Source of the DNA: Ostrinia nubilalis
Lineage: Eukaryota > Arthropoda > Insecta > Lepidoptera > Crambidae
Reading direction: 5' to 3'
Assembly (NCBI RefSeq): GCF_963855985.1
Contig: NC_087092.1
Coordinates: forward strand, 2,976,001-3,040,000
DNA length: 64,000 nt
Shown here: piece by piece, positions 44,483 to 57,334 of the stretch
How the letters are laid out: the number at the start of each line of letters is the position of its first letter
Numbering within the stretch: the stretch's first letter is position 1
Translations under genes and position numbers: made by a program
Notes under the pieces: generated by a model
Seen by the model: the letters and a program-made list of their open reading frames with translations, nothing else
The model's database searches: none
Told to the model about the DNA's origin: nothing

Positions 44483-46084
44483 ATGAACGAGCCGCCTGAC
44501 CCGGGGGAGGCTCCCCCGGCGGGCCACTTTGTGACTATCCCTGTAGATGCGAATACTTTTGCTCCCCTTTTAGGCCCAATGGTGGCTATTTCCAATGAGT
44601 CAGCTATGGACACGGATGGTTCTCCTGCAACTACAGCTAGAAAACGCTGCAGAGTTCACAAATGTAAAAATTGTAACAAACGTAAAAGGAAACATATTGG
44701 ACAAGAAGTAAAAGAAAATGATTGTGCCTGCGATCTGCCCCCTACACCTACCATTTCGGAATCCCCCCCAAGTCCGGCAGCAAAAAAACATAATAAAATT
44801 AAAAATATTACGCAAACTAACTCCCAACCTTCTGCCTCAACAATTACCGACTCACAACCTTCTTCAACCCCAGATTTTGGTAGAAAACTATATAATAGTA
44901 CTGATGCCTCCCCTTATACCATACATGTTCAAAGAATTCAGACTTCTCCAGATGATGGCTCCACAATGCACTCAGTCTCCTTTGGCAAGTTTTTAAAAAA
45001 GAATGGATTTCAAAACATCATAAATGGTAGTGTTAAACAGATAGGACGAAATAAAATAGCGATGGCCTTCTCTGATTTCACAGCAGCTAATTCATTCCTA
45101 AACCATGACAGCCTATTGAAAAACAATCTGAAAGCATTTATCCCAACTTTTAATGTTACTAGGATGGGATTAGTGAGGGGAATACCAGCAGAATGGTCTC
45201 CAGAGGAGATCATATCCAATATTAACATTCCTATAGGATGTGGGGAAATTATTAAAGTAAGACGACTCAATTATAAAACCTTTATTAATGGTACACCAGT
45301 ATGGAAACCGTCACAATCTGCTGTGATCACTTTCGACGGCCAGGTCTTGCCGAAGCGTATTTTTATTTGCTATAATGCACTTCCGGTGGAACTATATATC
45401 TTCCCTACCATACAGTGTTACAACTGTTGCCGCTTTGGCCACACAAAGGTACAGTGTCGGTCGAAACCACGCTGTTACAAGTGTGGCCATGATCACACTG
45501 GTGACTCCTGTATGGTGGAGGAAGATAACGCTTTTTGCTGCTTATGTTCCGGTTCCCATTTAGCCACCAGTAAAGCTTGTCCAGAGCTGGCTCGCCAGAA
45601 GCAAATAAAACATTATATGGCCCATAATTGTGTTTCATACGCAGAAGCCTCAAAGCTACATCCACCTGCCTCCAAATCCTTTGCAGATGTTGTTTCTGCC
45701 AGCCCTGCAAAAAACATTAAAGAAATTATACATCCCACAATTTCAAGTAATAACATTCCTACATCCAATTCCCACAAAAAAACAGTTTTTCTAAAACCAC
45801 GTACACCTCCACCTCCCACTCAGGGATATGACAAACGAGCCCATCAGGCACTCATCAATGAATATTCAATTCCATCTCCAAATAATGGCTGTGCATTTGA
45901 TAACACTCGTACTGAGCAGATAAATCCTAGTTTTAGAGAAGTAACAAATTTACTTTTAACTTTAATTAATTTATTAACACAACCTAATAGTAGTTCACCG
46001 TCCAACGCTGCCTCTTTTTTAGATGTTTTAGTGAAATTTATTCAAAATGGCCCAAGTAAAGTTTCTCCAGTGGAACTGTCGTAG
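44483..46084 (+). CDS. LINE ORF1, gag-like zinc-knuckle protein (533 aa)
   Basis: RNA-binding nucleoprotein of the retrotransposon. The N-terminal third is low-complexity with a Lys/Arg/Cys-rich patch (RKRCRVHKCKNCNKRKRKH). The middle resembles the RRM-like gag domain. The C-terminal part has three zinc knuckles: CYNCCRFGHTKVQC, CYKCGHDHTGDSC, and CCLCSGSHLATSKAC. Its final 38 bases overlap ORF2 in another frame, so ORF2 is probably translated by reinitiation or a similar mechanism. The ATG has an A at -3 (caagATG). Confidence 0.9.
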   Translation: MNEPPDPGEAPPAGHFVTIPVDANTFAPLLGPMVAISNESAMDTDGSPATTARKRCRVHKCKNCNKRKRKHIGQEVKENDCACDLPPTPTISESPPSPAAKKHNKIKNITQTNSQPSASTITDSQPSSTPDFGRKLYNSTDASPYTIHVQRIQTSPDDGSTMHSVSFGKFLKKNGFQNIINGSVKQIGRNKIAMAFSDFTAANSFLNHDSLLKNNLKAFIPTFNVTRMGLVRGIPAEWSPEEIISNINIPIGCGEIIKVRRLNYKTFINGTPVWKPSQSAVITFDGQVLPKRIFICYNALPVELYIFPTIQCYNCCRFGHTKVQCRSKPRCYKCGHDHTGDSCMVEEDNAFCCLCSGSHLATSKACPELARQKQIKHYMAHNCVSYAEASKLHPPASKSFADVVSASPAKNIKEIIHPTISSNNIPTSNSHKKTVFLKPRTPPPPTQGYDKRAHQALINEYSIPSPNNGCAFDNTRTEQINPSFREVTNLLLTLINLLTQPNSSSPSNAASFLDVLVKFIQNGPSKVSPVELS

Positions 46085-49000
46085 TTTGATAAGTAAGAAG
46101 AGTGAGTTTATACACTTACTCAATAAGTTTGAGCCTGTAGTTGTCGCCTTGGCAGAGACCTGGCTTAAACCAAATAATACTTGTAAATTTAAAAATTACC
46201 ATTGCCTTAGAGAAGACAGACCTGATGGATATGGTGGAGTGGCTATTTTCATCAGGAACTCTGTCCCATTCTCTCCTGTAAATTTGCCTGTACATAGTGA
46301 AGATTTTTCTATTTTAGCTGTAAGTGTATGTAATATATGTATAGCCTCTGTATATATTCCACATCCCTCTTTGTCTATTATTAATGAAATTGATCAGATC
46401 ATCTCTTCCTTACCAAGACCATTTTTATTATTAGGGGATTTCAACTCTCACCATCAGACATGGGGTAGTACAGTGTCAAACAATTATGGTGAAGCACTTC
46501 TTGATATAATTGACAGTAATAACCTCTGTACTTTAAATACTGGCTCTCCCACACGCCTCACAGCACCAAATCAAAATGTTAGCGCAGTTGACCTCTCTAT
46601 TTGTACACCAAGTTTGGCCTCTTCCTTAACCTGGTGCACCCTGCCGTCCTCATATGGAAGTGACCATTTCCCTATTTTAATTTCCTTACCATATAATAAA
46701 CCTAAAGCACTGAAACATACATCTCAATTAAAACATAGGTTACCAGACAGTACTAGTGACACTTGGCTAACTTTTAAAAATTGTGTAGAAAGTAAAATAT
46801 CTTCACTCCCAAATATATCATCTGATAACCAACTAGATTGTGCCAATGCTCTTACAAATGTTCTGATCGAAGCAGCAAATGAAGTTTTCCCTCTAAAGGG
46901 AAATTTATCTAACAAAATTCCTTCACCCCCTTGGTGGGATTCAGAATGTACAGAAGCAATTAAACGCAGAAAAGAGATTGAAAAACAATATAAATATAAT
47001 ATGACTTCAGAGAATTTTGATTTAGTTATGTCTGTAAATAAAGAAACCTCTAAATTATTGAAAAAAAAGAAATCTGAGAGTTGGAAAAACTTCTGTCTTT
47101 CTATATCCCCCAACACTCCTTCCTCTATAGTTTGGCGTAGTATTAGAAGATTTAAATCTGTGTTTAGTGATATTTCTAGTCCATCAATACCAGAAACATT
47201 AGCTCATGACTTTTTAACCAAATTAGCTCCCCCTTGGGTACCACACAACATAGTCAGCGATGAGGCTTCCTCACACACAGTAAGTAACATGGCATTGGAT
47301 TCAGACTTTTCCCTTTATGAATTAAAAGGAGTTGTGTCTAATACTAAAGATTCCGCCCCTGGGGCCGACGGAATACCATATTCTTTCTTTACTCATCTCA
47401 GTGACAACATTTTAGGTTATTATTTACAGCTCATCAATTCATTTGTAAACACAGGAACTCTCCCGTCAGAATGGAAAACACAAGTAGTGTTGCCAGTGTG
47501 TAAACCGAATAAACCCCCATCTGACGCTTCTTCATATCGCCCTATAGCCTTATCATCCATCCTATTAAAACTAATAGAACATCTTATTAAAAATCGTTTA
47601 GAGTGGCATTTTGAAAGTAAAGGCTTAATATCGGATAGTCAGTACGGTTTTAGGAAAGGAAAATGCACATTGGATAGCATCAGTATTTTTATTTCTGACA
47701 TCCGACTAGCATTCACTAATAATGAATCTGTACTTGCAACTTTTTTGGATATTTCCGCCGCATATGATAATGTACTTATAGACGTTTTAAAACAGAAACT
47801 TTTAGCCCTTCAGGTTTCTTGGAAATTTACAAATTTCATCCTAAATGCTTTATATGGCCGTAATATCTCTCTAACTGGTTCTGATATGATAGATACACGA
47901 TCAGTTTGGAAAGGCCTGCCGCAAGGCTCTGTTCTCAGCCCACTATTATATAATGTTTATACATATGATTTAGATTCTAGCTTATATGATAATATTAAAA
48001 TTCTGCAATATGCGGATGACCTACTAATTTATACCAATAATAAATATGTTGAAGACGCCTGCAGCTCCATTACGGCCACTCTAGATCTTCTAAAAATATG
48101 GATGGACAAAAATGGGTTGGAAATATCTGCTTCCAAAAGTGCTGCTGTTATTTTTACTAGAAAACGAGCTCCGCCACCAATCCAAGTATATTACAATAAC
48201 ATTACTATTCCATTAAAGACAGAACATAAATTTTTAGGTTTAGTTCTTGACTCAAAACTCACTGGCAGCTCACATTGTGAATATGTTGTAGGTAAATGTG
48301 AACGTCTTTTAAATTTACTAAGGTGTTTGGCTGGTGTATGGTGGGGTGCTCATCCCTTTTCATTAAAACTTGTATACAACGCCCTTATCAGATCAGTATT
48401 AGATTACGGAATGTTTTTATTAGAGCCCGGAAGTATTACAAGTTTCAAAAATCTAGATAAAATACAATCAAAGGCTTTAAGAATAGTTACAGGCGCAATG
48501 AAATCCAGTCCCATAAACGCACTCCAAGTAGAGTGTTGCGACTCACCATTAAGGTTGAGACGCCAATTGCTCTCAGATAAATTTTTATTCCGCATAATAC
48601 AATTTGATAACCATCCACTTGTAGCTAAACTTCAAACTCTATCTGATATGATACCGAATTCAAGTTATTGGGCAAATAAAACATTACCTTGTTTAATTAT
48701 TAGTTTTCGGAAATTCTCTTCATTTAGTTCTCCAACTCATCGTTCTAATTATCTTCCATTATTTAACTGTAGTCTAGAGTCTCTTTTAACTCCGCCAATT
48801 ATACACTATCTCCCTATTGAAAAATCAGACAGAAATGCAGTTTATTATTTCAACTTAATTGTTGATTCAGAATTCAATAATTTCCACCATATTTATACCG
48901 ATGGCTCCAAACATTCTGTTGATACCTGCACTGGCGTTGGAGTTTATCATTCACAGTACAACATTGTTCAAAAAATTAAATTACCTCCTGAATCCACCAT

Positions 49001-49757
49001 ATTCACTGGAGAATGTTTTGGACTATTTAAAGCCGTGGAATATATTACAATAACAAAACTAAAAAAAACTGTTGTCTTTACAGACTCAAAAAGTGCCTTA
49101 CAAGCTCTAGAAAGGTTCCCATTTAAAACTAAAATACAATTTCCAATAATATACCAAATTAGAAGTGCTCTTTATGATTGTTTTTTGAAAGGACTTACTG
49201 TACATTTTGCTTGGATTCCCAGTCACAGAAACATCAGGGGAAATGAAATATCTGATCGGCTAGCAAACGAGGCAGTGCATTGTGGAGACTTGTTCCCCTA
49301 TCTGAATTATTCTCACGACTTAGTGACGTTACCTAAACTACAATATATACAGAAATGGCAAGAAGAATGGGAGGATAGTAGTGTAACTAAAGGGAGAACA
49401 TTTTTTAAAATTCAACCAACAATTCCGTTGAAGCCATGGTTCTTCAAAACCAAATTTAACAAGATGGAAACATCTATCATTACAAGAATGCGTTTAGGAC
49501 ATACTTGCACACGTGCTCATCTATATAAACTACGCATCATTAATGACGAAATGTGTGAGTGTGGGATAGAGGTCGAGGATCTCAATCATATTCTCTTCAC
49601 TTGTCCTCGTTACAGTAACCGAAATGTCCTCCTGAACTCATTAATCTCTCTCCATATTCCGTTCCCAACCTCTATAGTATGTCTATTATACTTAAACTGT
49701 ATAAATGTATATAAATGTATTATTTCATACTTAAATTTCAATAGTATTAAGATATAA
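46047..49757 (+). CDS. LINE ORF2: endonuclease, reverse transcriptase, RNase H (1236 aa)
   Basis: Polyprotein for target-primed reverse transcription. APE endonuclease at about residues 1-220 (LQWNCRSL, ALAETWL, LLGDFNSHHQTWG, YGSDHFPI). RT at about 420-700 (SAPGADGIPYSFF, SYRPIALSSILLKLIEHL, FLDISAAYDNV, GLPQGSVLSPLLYNVY, LQYADDLLIY; catalytic YADD intact). RNase H at about 945-1090 (IYTDGSKHS, FTGECFGLFKA, VFTDSKSALQAL, WIPSHRNIRGNEISDRLANE, giving the D-E-D-D set). A Cys/His tail follows (CECGIEVEDLNHILFTC). The RNase H domain places it in the I group rather than Jockey or RTE. Confidence 0.93.
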   Translation: MAQVKFLQWNCRSLISKKSEFIHLLNKFEPVVVALAETWLKPNNTCKFKNYHCLREDRPDGYGGVAIFIRNSVPFSPVNLPVHSEDFSILAVSVCNICIASVYIPHPSLSIINEIDQIISSLPRPFLLLGDFNSHHQTWGSTVSNNYGEALLDIIDSNNLCTLNTGSPTRLTAPNQNVSAVDLSICTPSLASSLTWCTLPSSYGSDHFPILISLPYNKPKALKHTSQLKHRLPDSTSDTWLTFKNCVESKISSLPNISSDNQLDCANALTNVLIEAANEVFPLKGNLSNKIPSPPWWDSECTEAIKRRKEIEKQYKYNMTSENFDLVMSVNKETSKLLKKKKSESWKNFCLSISPNTPSSIVWRSIRRFKSVFSDISSPSIPETLAHDFLTKLAPPWVPHNIVSDEASSHTVSNMALDSDFSLYELKGVVSNTKDSAPGADGIPYSFFTHLSDNILGYYLQLINSFVNTGTLPSEWKTQVVLPVCKPNKPPSDASSYRPIALSSILLKLIEHLIKNRLEWHFESKGLISDSQYGFRKGKCTLDSISIFISDIRLAFTNNESVLATFLDISAAYDNVLIDVLKQKLLALQVSWKFTNFILNALYGRNISLTGSDMIDTRSVWKGLPQGSVLSPLLYNVYTYDLDSSLYDNIKILQYADDLLIYTNNKYVEDACSSITATLDLLKIWMDKNGLEISASKSAAVIFTRKRAPPPIQVYYNNITIPLKTEHKFLGLVLDSKLTGSSHCEYVVGKCERLLNLLRCLAGVWWGAHPFSLKLVYNALIRSVLDYGMFLLEPGSITSFKNLDKIQSKALRIVTGAMKSSPINALQVECCDSPLRLRRQLLSDKFLFRIIQFDNHPLVAKLQTLSDMIPNSSYWANKTLPCLIISFRKFSSFSSPTHRSNYLPLFNCSLESLLTPPIIHYLPIEKSDRNAVYYFNLIVDSEFNNFHHIYTDGSKHSVDTCTGVGVYHSQYNIVQKIKLPPESTIFTGECFGLFKAVEYITITKLKKTVVFTDSKSALQALERFPFKTKIQFPIIYQIRSALYDCFLKGLTVHFAWIPSHRNIRGNEISDRLANEAVHCGDLFPYLNYSHDLVTLPKLQYIQKWQEEWEDSSVTKGRTFFKIQPTIPLKPWFFKTKFNKMETSIITRMRLGHTCTRAHLYKLRIINDEMCECGIEVEDLNHILFTCPRYSNRNVLLNSLISLHIPFPTSIVCLLYLNCINVYKCIISYLNFNSIKI

Positions 49758-49939
49758 ACCTGTTGTTCTTGTATTTAATATTTTAGTCGTTATGTATTTA
49801 GTACTAGTAGTAGTTACCTATATCCTATGTCCTCTCCTGATCCTAATTTCCTAAATTTAAATCCGTTGCCGAAAATATTTTAATCTCCCCGTTTCCCCGT
49901 TTTACTCGACTCTGGCACGGCGCATACTGCGCGGATTGC

Positions 49940-49977
<38 letters not shown>

Positions 49978-51373
49978 CGATTGTATGTAGGTAACTATTA
50001 AAATGTAATTTTAACTCATTGGTTTTGTCTCATATTTGAGGAATGTACTATGTATCATGAGTAGAGTCTTCGTTTAAAAGGATGCGAACGATTTAAATTT
50101 CAATAGGTAGACAAAATTGATAATTCTTAATTATCAAAAATTTAAGCTTTCTCCAGTAATACTGATATTATTATACTGTGACTCATCAAAGTCATTATTG
50201 TCAAAAATATTGACAAATCGCGAACTGTCACGGCTGTGGTCACGGCCAAAAAACTGACACGCGTCCATCCTCCGTAAGCGCCACCGCGCGACTGATTGAG
50301 ATTGTCCAAGCCGTCATGGACGATTTTTTCCACATTTTTTAACATTGTAACTAAATAAGACGCAATATAAAAATTTCATCCGTTAAAAGCCCTCAAGTTA
50401 TTTCTGAACTTTAGTTTAGTAAAAGATTTAGAACCTCAAATCGCTTATTTTAAAAATAAAACCATAAATAGAAAACGAATAGAGGTAACTTTGGGAATAT
50501 ATTCTATCGAGTCAACTTCATCAAATCGTGTTTCCATCCGTTAATAGCCCTAGAAAATATTTTCAACTATGCCCAATAAAAATCTTAGCCTTTAATTTTA
50601 CTGTTTAGTACCTCAAAAATGAAAAATGAAAACCTCATTTTCGCCATTTTCTCTGCTACCCGGCCTTAAAGCTACGTAGCTTTGCGACGAGCGACGAACG
50701 AACACGATTGCACTAGCCAGCCCTGAGCCCACTGGCTAGTCTGATAAGTTTCAAAAAGCATCCCGTTGTTGGTGGATACTTTGTTGGTCAAGCACTCAAT
50801 GAAAAGTTCGAAGTTTCACCAAGGTACCAGGATAACATGAACATTAAGGATATGGCGGTAGATACAAATTGATTCATTAACAAATTACTGTCCGCCCCGC
50901 CTCTTTCACACACCTTTACAATTTAAATTGCCATTTCTTTCTATCCATATTTTTTGTCCTATTTTAGCATTCATTCATTGAATTTGAATGTTTTCGTACT
51001 ACCCTCATTATCTACTATTACGTGCTCTGTGCTCATATCCTACTACCGTACTTTTCTCGTAATTTATGATTTTTGAGAACACAAACAACAATGTGAGAGA
51101 TTTCTTGGCGGGAAAGTAAAGCGTCATGTTTAGCAATTTTCGTTTTTATTTAATTATTGAAAAACAGTGCAACATCACTTTTCAAGTTTTCTCAAGAAGT
51201 CCGCGTCTGCTAATGAAATATCTCTCGGGTGTTATTAGGGAGCATTCAAATTCAAGGGAATTGGATAGTGTGGGAGAAATTAAAGATTAGATTTACTGGA
51301 CATGTTTACTTAAAAAGAGTAAATATACTGCGGAATTGTTCACAAGTATTAATTGCATTACATTAAGTTTATG

Positions 51374-51503
51374 TATACAGTCAGCATCAAAAGAAGTGCC
51401 ATATCACAATTAGAAAAAAACACAGGAAAACTGTTACATTTATTATAGTCCTTGGAATTATCTCCACTGGCTATAAGTTACAACTTTTGATACTGACTGG
51501 AAT
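51374..51503. mobile_element. MITE (CAGTCAGCATCAAAAG ends) at the CSN5 3' end
   Basis: CAGTCAGCATCAAAAGAAGT at the left is inverted as CAACTTTTGATACTGACTG at the right. It lies 14 bp beyond the CSN5 stop codon on the transcribed side and contains the first AATAAA for that gene. Confidence 0.8.
51439..51444 (-). terminator. Candidate CSN5 polyadenylation signal within the MITE
   Basis: AATAAA on the - strand, about 73 bases after the stop. It is the nearest such motif; the next that I found is about 290 bases further on (near 51145-51150). Confidence 0.6.
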
Positions 51504-51516
51504 TTTATGCTGAAAT

Positions 51517-54076
<2,560 letters not shown>

Positions 54077-54264
54077 TTCGTTTTCAAAACAGTTTTTGAG
54101 AGCAAAGCGAATAAATAATCACAAAAGATTACAATTTTATTTTTGGTTATTTTTGACAGATGACCGACTGTATTTGTTTGACAGCGCTAGTAAATATTGC
54201 CTGCTGTAAAAATAAGAAAGATCGCTTTTTTTTCTTTCGTTCCAAGATCAGGGGATCAGCCCCC

Positions 54265-54384
54265 CTAGACAAAACGCACTTTTTGATCGAATCGAAAATC
54301 GAATCCGTCAAAACTCCATACAAAAAAGGGGCTTTTCGACCACTTATCGACTGGTTTGCGATTATAATTTGCACTTTGTCTAGA
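54265..54384. mobile_element. Short MITE upstream of CSN5
   Basis: CTAGACAAAACGCACTTTTT at the left and GTGCAAA-type sequence inverted at the right (TTTGCACTTTGTCTAG). About 120 bp, roughly 190 bp upstream of the CSN5 start codon, so it may lie in its promoter. A related sequence occurs within 52800-52880. Confidence 0.6.
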
Positions 54385-54805
54385 CCCACAGGGGTCAAAG
54401 ATCATACTGCCTAGTCATTAGGAAGAGAATCTGAAAATCAGAGAATTAAATCTCTGCCCTGTATATTACATACAGGGTGTTTGGTAAAGAGATCCGTTAG
54501 ACATGCGTTTAAGCTGGGTCTCCAAAGCACCTTATTCCCTACTTATTCAACAAAAATATGTCAGCATTCAATATTTTTTAAATGTTGAGATGTTTTTGGT
54601 GATTGTGTAGGGCAAAACACGCGCTGGAGACCCGGCTTTCTTAATGACTCATAAGTCCGCCAGTGCCGCCGATTGATACCATAAGCTAAGCAATACACAC
54701 CTCTCCTGTACTCCACTCCATTCTTCTTAGTTCTTTTGTTATTTAACGTCTTTTTCATTCTTTTCTTTAGCCAGAAATATAAAAAGCTACTACTTTATGT
54801 AATAA

Positions 54806-55026
54806 CTAGCTTTCCGCCCGCGGCTTCGCCCGCGTGGAATTTTGTCTGTAACAGAATAAACTTTATCGCGCGCGTCCCTGTTTCAAAAACCGGGACAAAA
54901 ACTATCCTATGTCCTTTCCTGGGACTCAAACTATCTGTATGCCAAATTTCATCGAAATCGGTTCAGTGGTTTAGGCGTGAAAGCAAGACATACAGAATTA
55001 CTTTAGCATTTATAATATTATTATAG
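54806..55026 (-). mobile_element. Lep1-type Helitron-like element
   Basis: Reverse orientation: the CTAG end is at 54806-54809 next to the CCGCGGCTTCGCCCGCG hairpin. The TATTATAAATGC-like 5' end near 55026 is eroded. It lies between CSN5 and XBP1. Confidence 0.8.
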
Positions 55027-55552
55027 ATTATACCTACCTACCTATAATATGTAATAAGTGAGTCACAAAATGACGCAAACAACGATCCGTCTACTCACAC
55101 TGTAGGTCACGGTAAGCTTTGCGCTTATTGCATCAGATTCGAATGTACTAAGTAACTTTAAATCAGATCAGATTATGTAGCATCTTTAATATTCTAAGAT
55201 TATCATTCATTTGTTATAATAAAAACTGTGTTTTTGATAGTGACGCGACGCCGCGGCCGGTGATGCAATATTATTTGTGTACCATACTACCATACATACA
55301 ATACATTACTGCCTACATTATGCAATTTCGCCGGCAGGAATGAAAGTTAACAACAATCGAGTACACCTTAGTACAAGCTCATAATATTGTAATAATTAAC
55401 GTATAAAGTTTATAATGTGTATGATGAGCTATTTGTTGTTAGTTTAGAATTGTTATTTATTTTATTAGGAACCTATTTCAAGTTTGGGAAAGTTAGCAGC
55501 TGCGTTTTTAATTTGAATGAGGCGACCATTCCCGCCACTCAATAGAGGGCGG

Positions 55553-55560
55553 TGACGTGA
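55553..55560 (+). promoter_or_regulatory. UPRE-like site TGACGTGA (distal)
   Basis: Matches the TGACGTG core bound by XBP1/ATF6-type bZIP factors, 329 bp upstream of the XBP1 start codon. Sequence match only. Confidence 0.4.
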
Positions 55561-55647
55561 TAGTGTGATCTCTTTCTAACTTCAACAAAATATCATTCTT
55601 GCTCTTTCTCACATAAACGAAGGTGGTCACGCCCACTCATAAGTCGA

Positions 55648-55666
55648 CCAATCACAAAACACCACA
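55648..55666 (+). promoter_or_regulatory. ERSE-like element CCAAT-N9-CCACA
   Basis: CCAAT, exactly nine bases, then CCACA. The ER stress response element is CCAAT-N9-CCACG, so there is one mismatch. It lies between two UPRE-like sites upstream of XBP1. Confidence 0.45.
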
Positions 55667-55703
55667 TACGCTTTTGAAATCCCCCAGCGAAAATTTTATT
55701 TAT

Positions 55704-55711
55704 TGACGTGA
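55704..55711 (+). promoter_or_regulatory. UPRE-like site TGACGTGA (proximal)
   Basis: Second TGACGTGA, 178 bp upstream of the XBP1 start codon; may lie in the promoter or 5' UTR. Confidence 0.4.
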
Positions 55712-55888
55712 GCTCGATAATGTACGACGCAATCTTTTGTTACTCGCTCGCGGAGATATATCGCAGAAAAGTGGTCTAACAAATGGTGGAAAACTAATTA
55801 AAATAGCATGACATCAAGACATTAGAGCCTAATCAGTGGTGTGTGGAGTGTTTTTTGTTTTGAAGCTGTACTTGAAAAAGGAATCAAG

Positions 55889-56037
55889 ATGAGTACACCG
55901 ATCATCATCACTGTGCCCAACAACTACTTGACGGTGGATGATATGGACTCGAAGGTCGTAGTCGACGTTTCATCGCAGCCACCGTCAAGGAAGAGGCGCC
56001 TGGACCATTTAACATGGGAGGAAAAAATGCAGAGGAA
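55889..56037 (+). CDS. Xbp1: XBP1 exon 1 coding part
   Basis: MSTPIIITVPNNYLTVDDMD to KRRLDHLTWEEKMQR; donor gtgagt. It ends with AA of a Lys codon. Confidence 0.95.
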
Positions 56038-57334
56038 GTGAGTACAATGCTTGCGTGTCCGCTTATCACAATAACGGTATCGCAGTTCAGCAAACGCTGG
56101 ACGTTCTAGTAAATTCATTGCGCGACAAATTCCCCCGGATCTATCGACCCGAGACCAAGTTATGCTGGTGGTTCAGCCAGCTATTGAATGTCCAGTAAAA
56201 CTTGAGCCGCACTTGTTTCTAGAAAATGAGTAATCACGAAACAATGTTTTTAGGAAACTGAAGAATCGTGTGGCGGCGCAGACGTCGCGGGACAGGAAGA
56301 AAGCTAAAATGGACGAGATGGATCATCGGATAACGCTTTTGGCTGAGGCTAACGAGCGTTTGACGAATGAGGTGGCGAGTTTGAAGGCTTTGAACGAGCG
56401 TTTGTTGAGTGAGAACGCATCGCTTCGCAGCGAAGCCGCGGCGCGGACCGTCGCGGGGGCCCCAGGACCAGCAGAGTCTACTCCTCAGCAGAAGGAGGGG
56501 CCCCCGACGGCGATCCGCGCGGCGCGCCTGCTGCTGGCGATGTGCCTCCTCTCGCAGACCTCCTCGCTCACCTCGACTCAGAAGAATACCTCGACACCCT
56601 CAATCAACTTGCAGAATCCCTCCTCAAAGAAATTGATGCAGGTTCTGCAGGAGCGGTTGAAGATGTAAGTTATGATTTTATAACAATATTGTAAACCTGC
56701 TATGTTTATTTGCTATGTGCATGTTAAACATGATCAAGGAAAACCCGAGCCCAACAAACAAGTTTGGGTTTAAGGAAAAACTTGATATCCCCATACATTA
56801 TTTGTTGAATGTTATCTAATTCCGGAGGTTTTGATGTAAAAGTACCTATTTATTTACCTGTTAAATTTTGAAGCAAGAATAGGATGATGCAATATTATGG
56901 GTAGTATTGCATCATAGTCTACTGCACTACTAATTATACTGGGGCACACATGTTTTATCTAAGCAGGTCAAATTAAGTAATATGTGTAGATAAAAATGCA
57001 AGCAAGTCTGTTCTGTTGTCTATAAAGGTCTCATTATTTTCAATACCAATAACAAAAATTACTTGTAATGGGGAAACTCACATGATCTTATCTCACATAC
57101 AATACCAGATATAAACGCATAGTCATTCAGCAATAAAATGTCAGCACCTACAATGGATAAAAAATATCAACGGTTCAATATTTGTCCGTTGCAATTGTAT
57201 AACAGTGAAAGGAAACTAACATCCCTTTTACTTGTTACAGGTCCCAAACCGGTTCCCTGGAGAGTGCCCTAAAGGAGCTCAAGTGGTGGGGCCCGCAGCA
57301 GAGCAACTGGAATCCGATGAAGGTGCAGTCGTAG
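55889..57334 (+). CDS. Xbp1: XBP1 unspliced form (217 aa)
   Basis: Without IRE1 splicing, the join is 55889-56037, 56254-56664, 57241-57334. It keeps the bZIP, then reads a hydrophobic stretch (AARLLLAMCLLSQTSSL) and a C-terminus ending KWWGPQQSNWNPMKVQS before TAG. In mammals the XBP1u hydrophobic region tethers the mRNA to the ER membrane and a C-terminal WG..Q..W.P pause peptide aids it. Both features appear here. Confidence 0.85.

Larger units (their letters stand above)
44294..49973 (+). mobile_element. Full-length I-group LINE with two intact ORFs
   Basis: A 12-bp duplication AAGACGATTGTA (44282-44293 and 49974-49985, some A ambiguity) flanks the element, and the empty site is seen in copy 1. 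It has a 5' UTR of about 190 bp, a gag-like ORF1, ORF2 with EN, RT and RNase H, and a 3' poly-A of over 30 bases. Nothing is disrupted, so it looks young and perhaps mobilisable. Confidence 0.95.
40035..50669. mobile_element. TTAA-flanked element, copy 2, inverted and filled with nested insertions
   Basis: Reverse-complement counterpart of 29634-31852: it starts TTAAGGCTTGGTATTTCTGC and ends CTACCCGGCCTTAA. Removing the RTE LINE (40680-43406), the hAT MITE (43708-43919) and the I-type LINE (44294-49973) leaves about 2 kb, as expected from copy 1. There is a small extra segment near 40305-40365 and fewer 178-bp repeats. Confidence 0.85.

Noticed and set aside
56528..56557. IRE1 sites at the CTGCTG and TCGCAG motifs
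   Set aside because: The possible pairs remove 21 or 24 nt, which would not change frame, and I found no good 7-base-loop hairpins for them.
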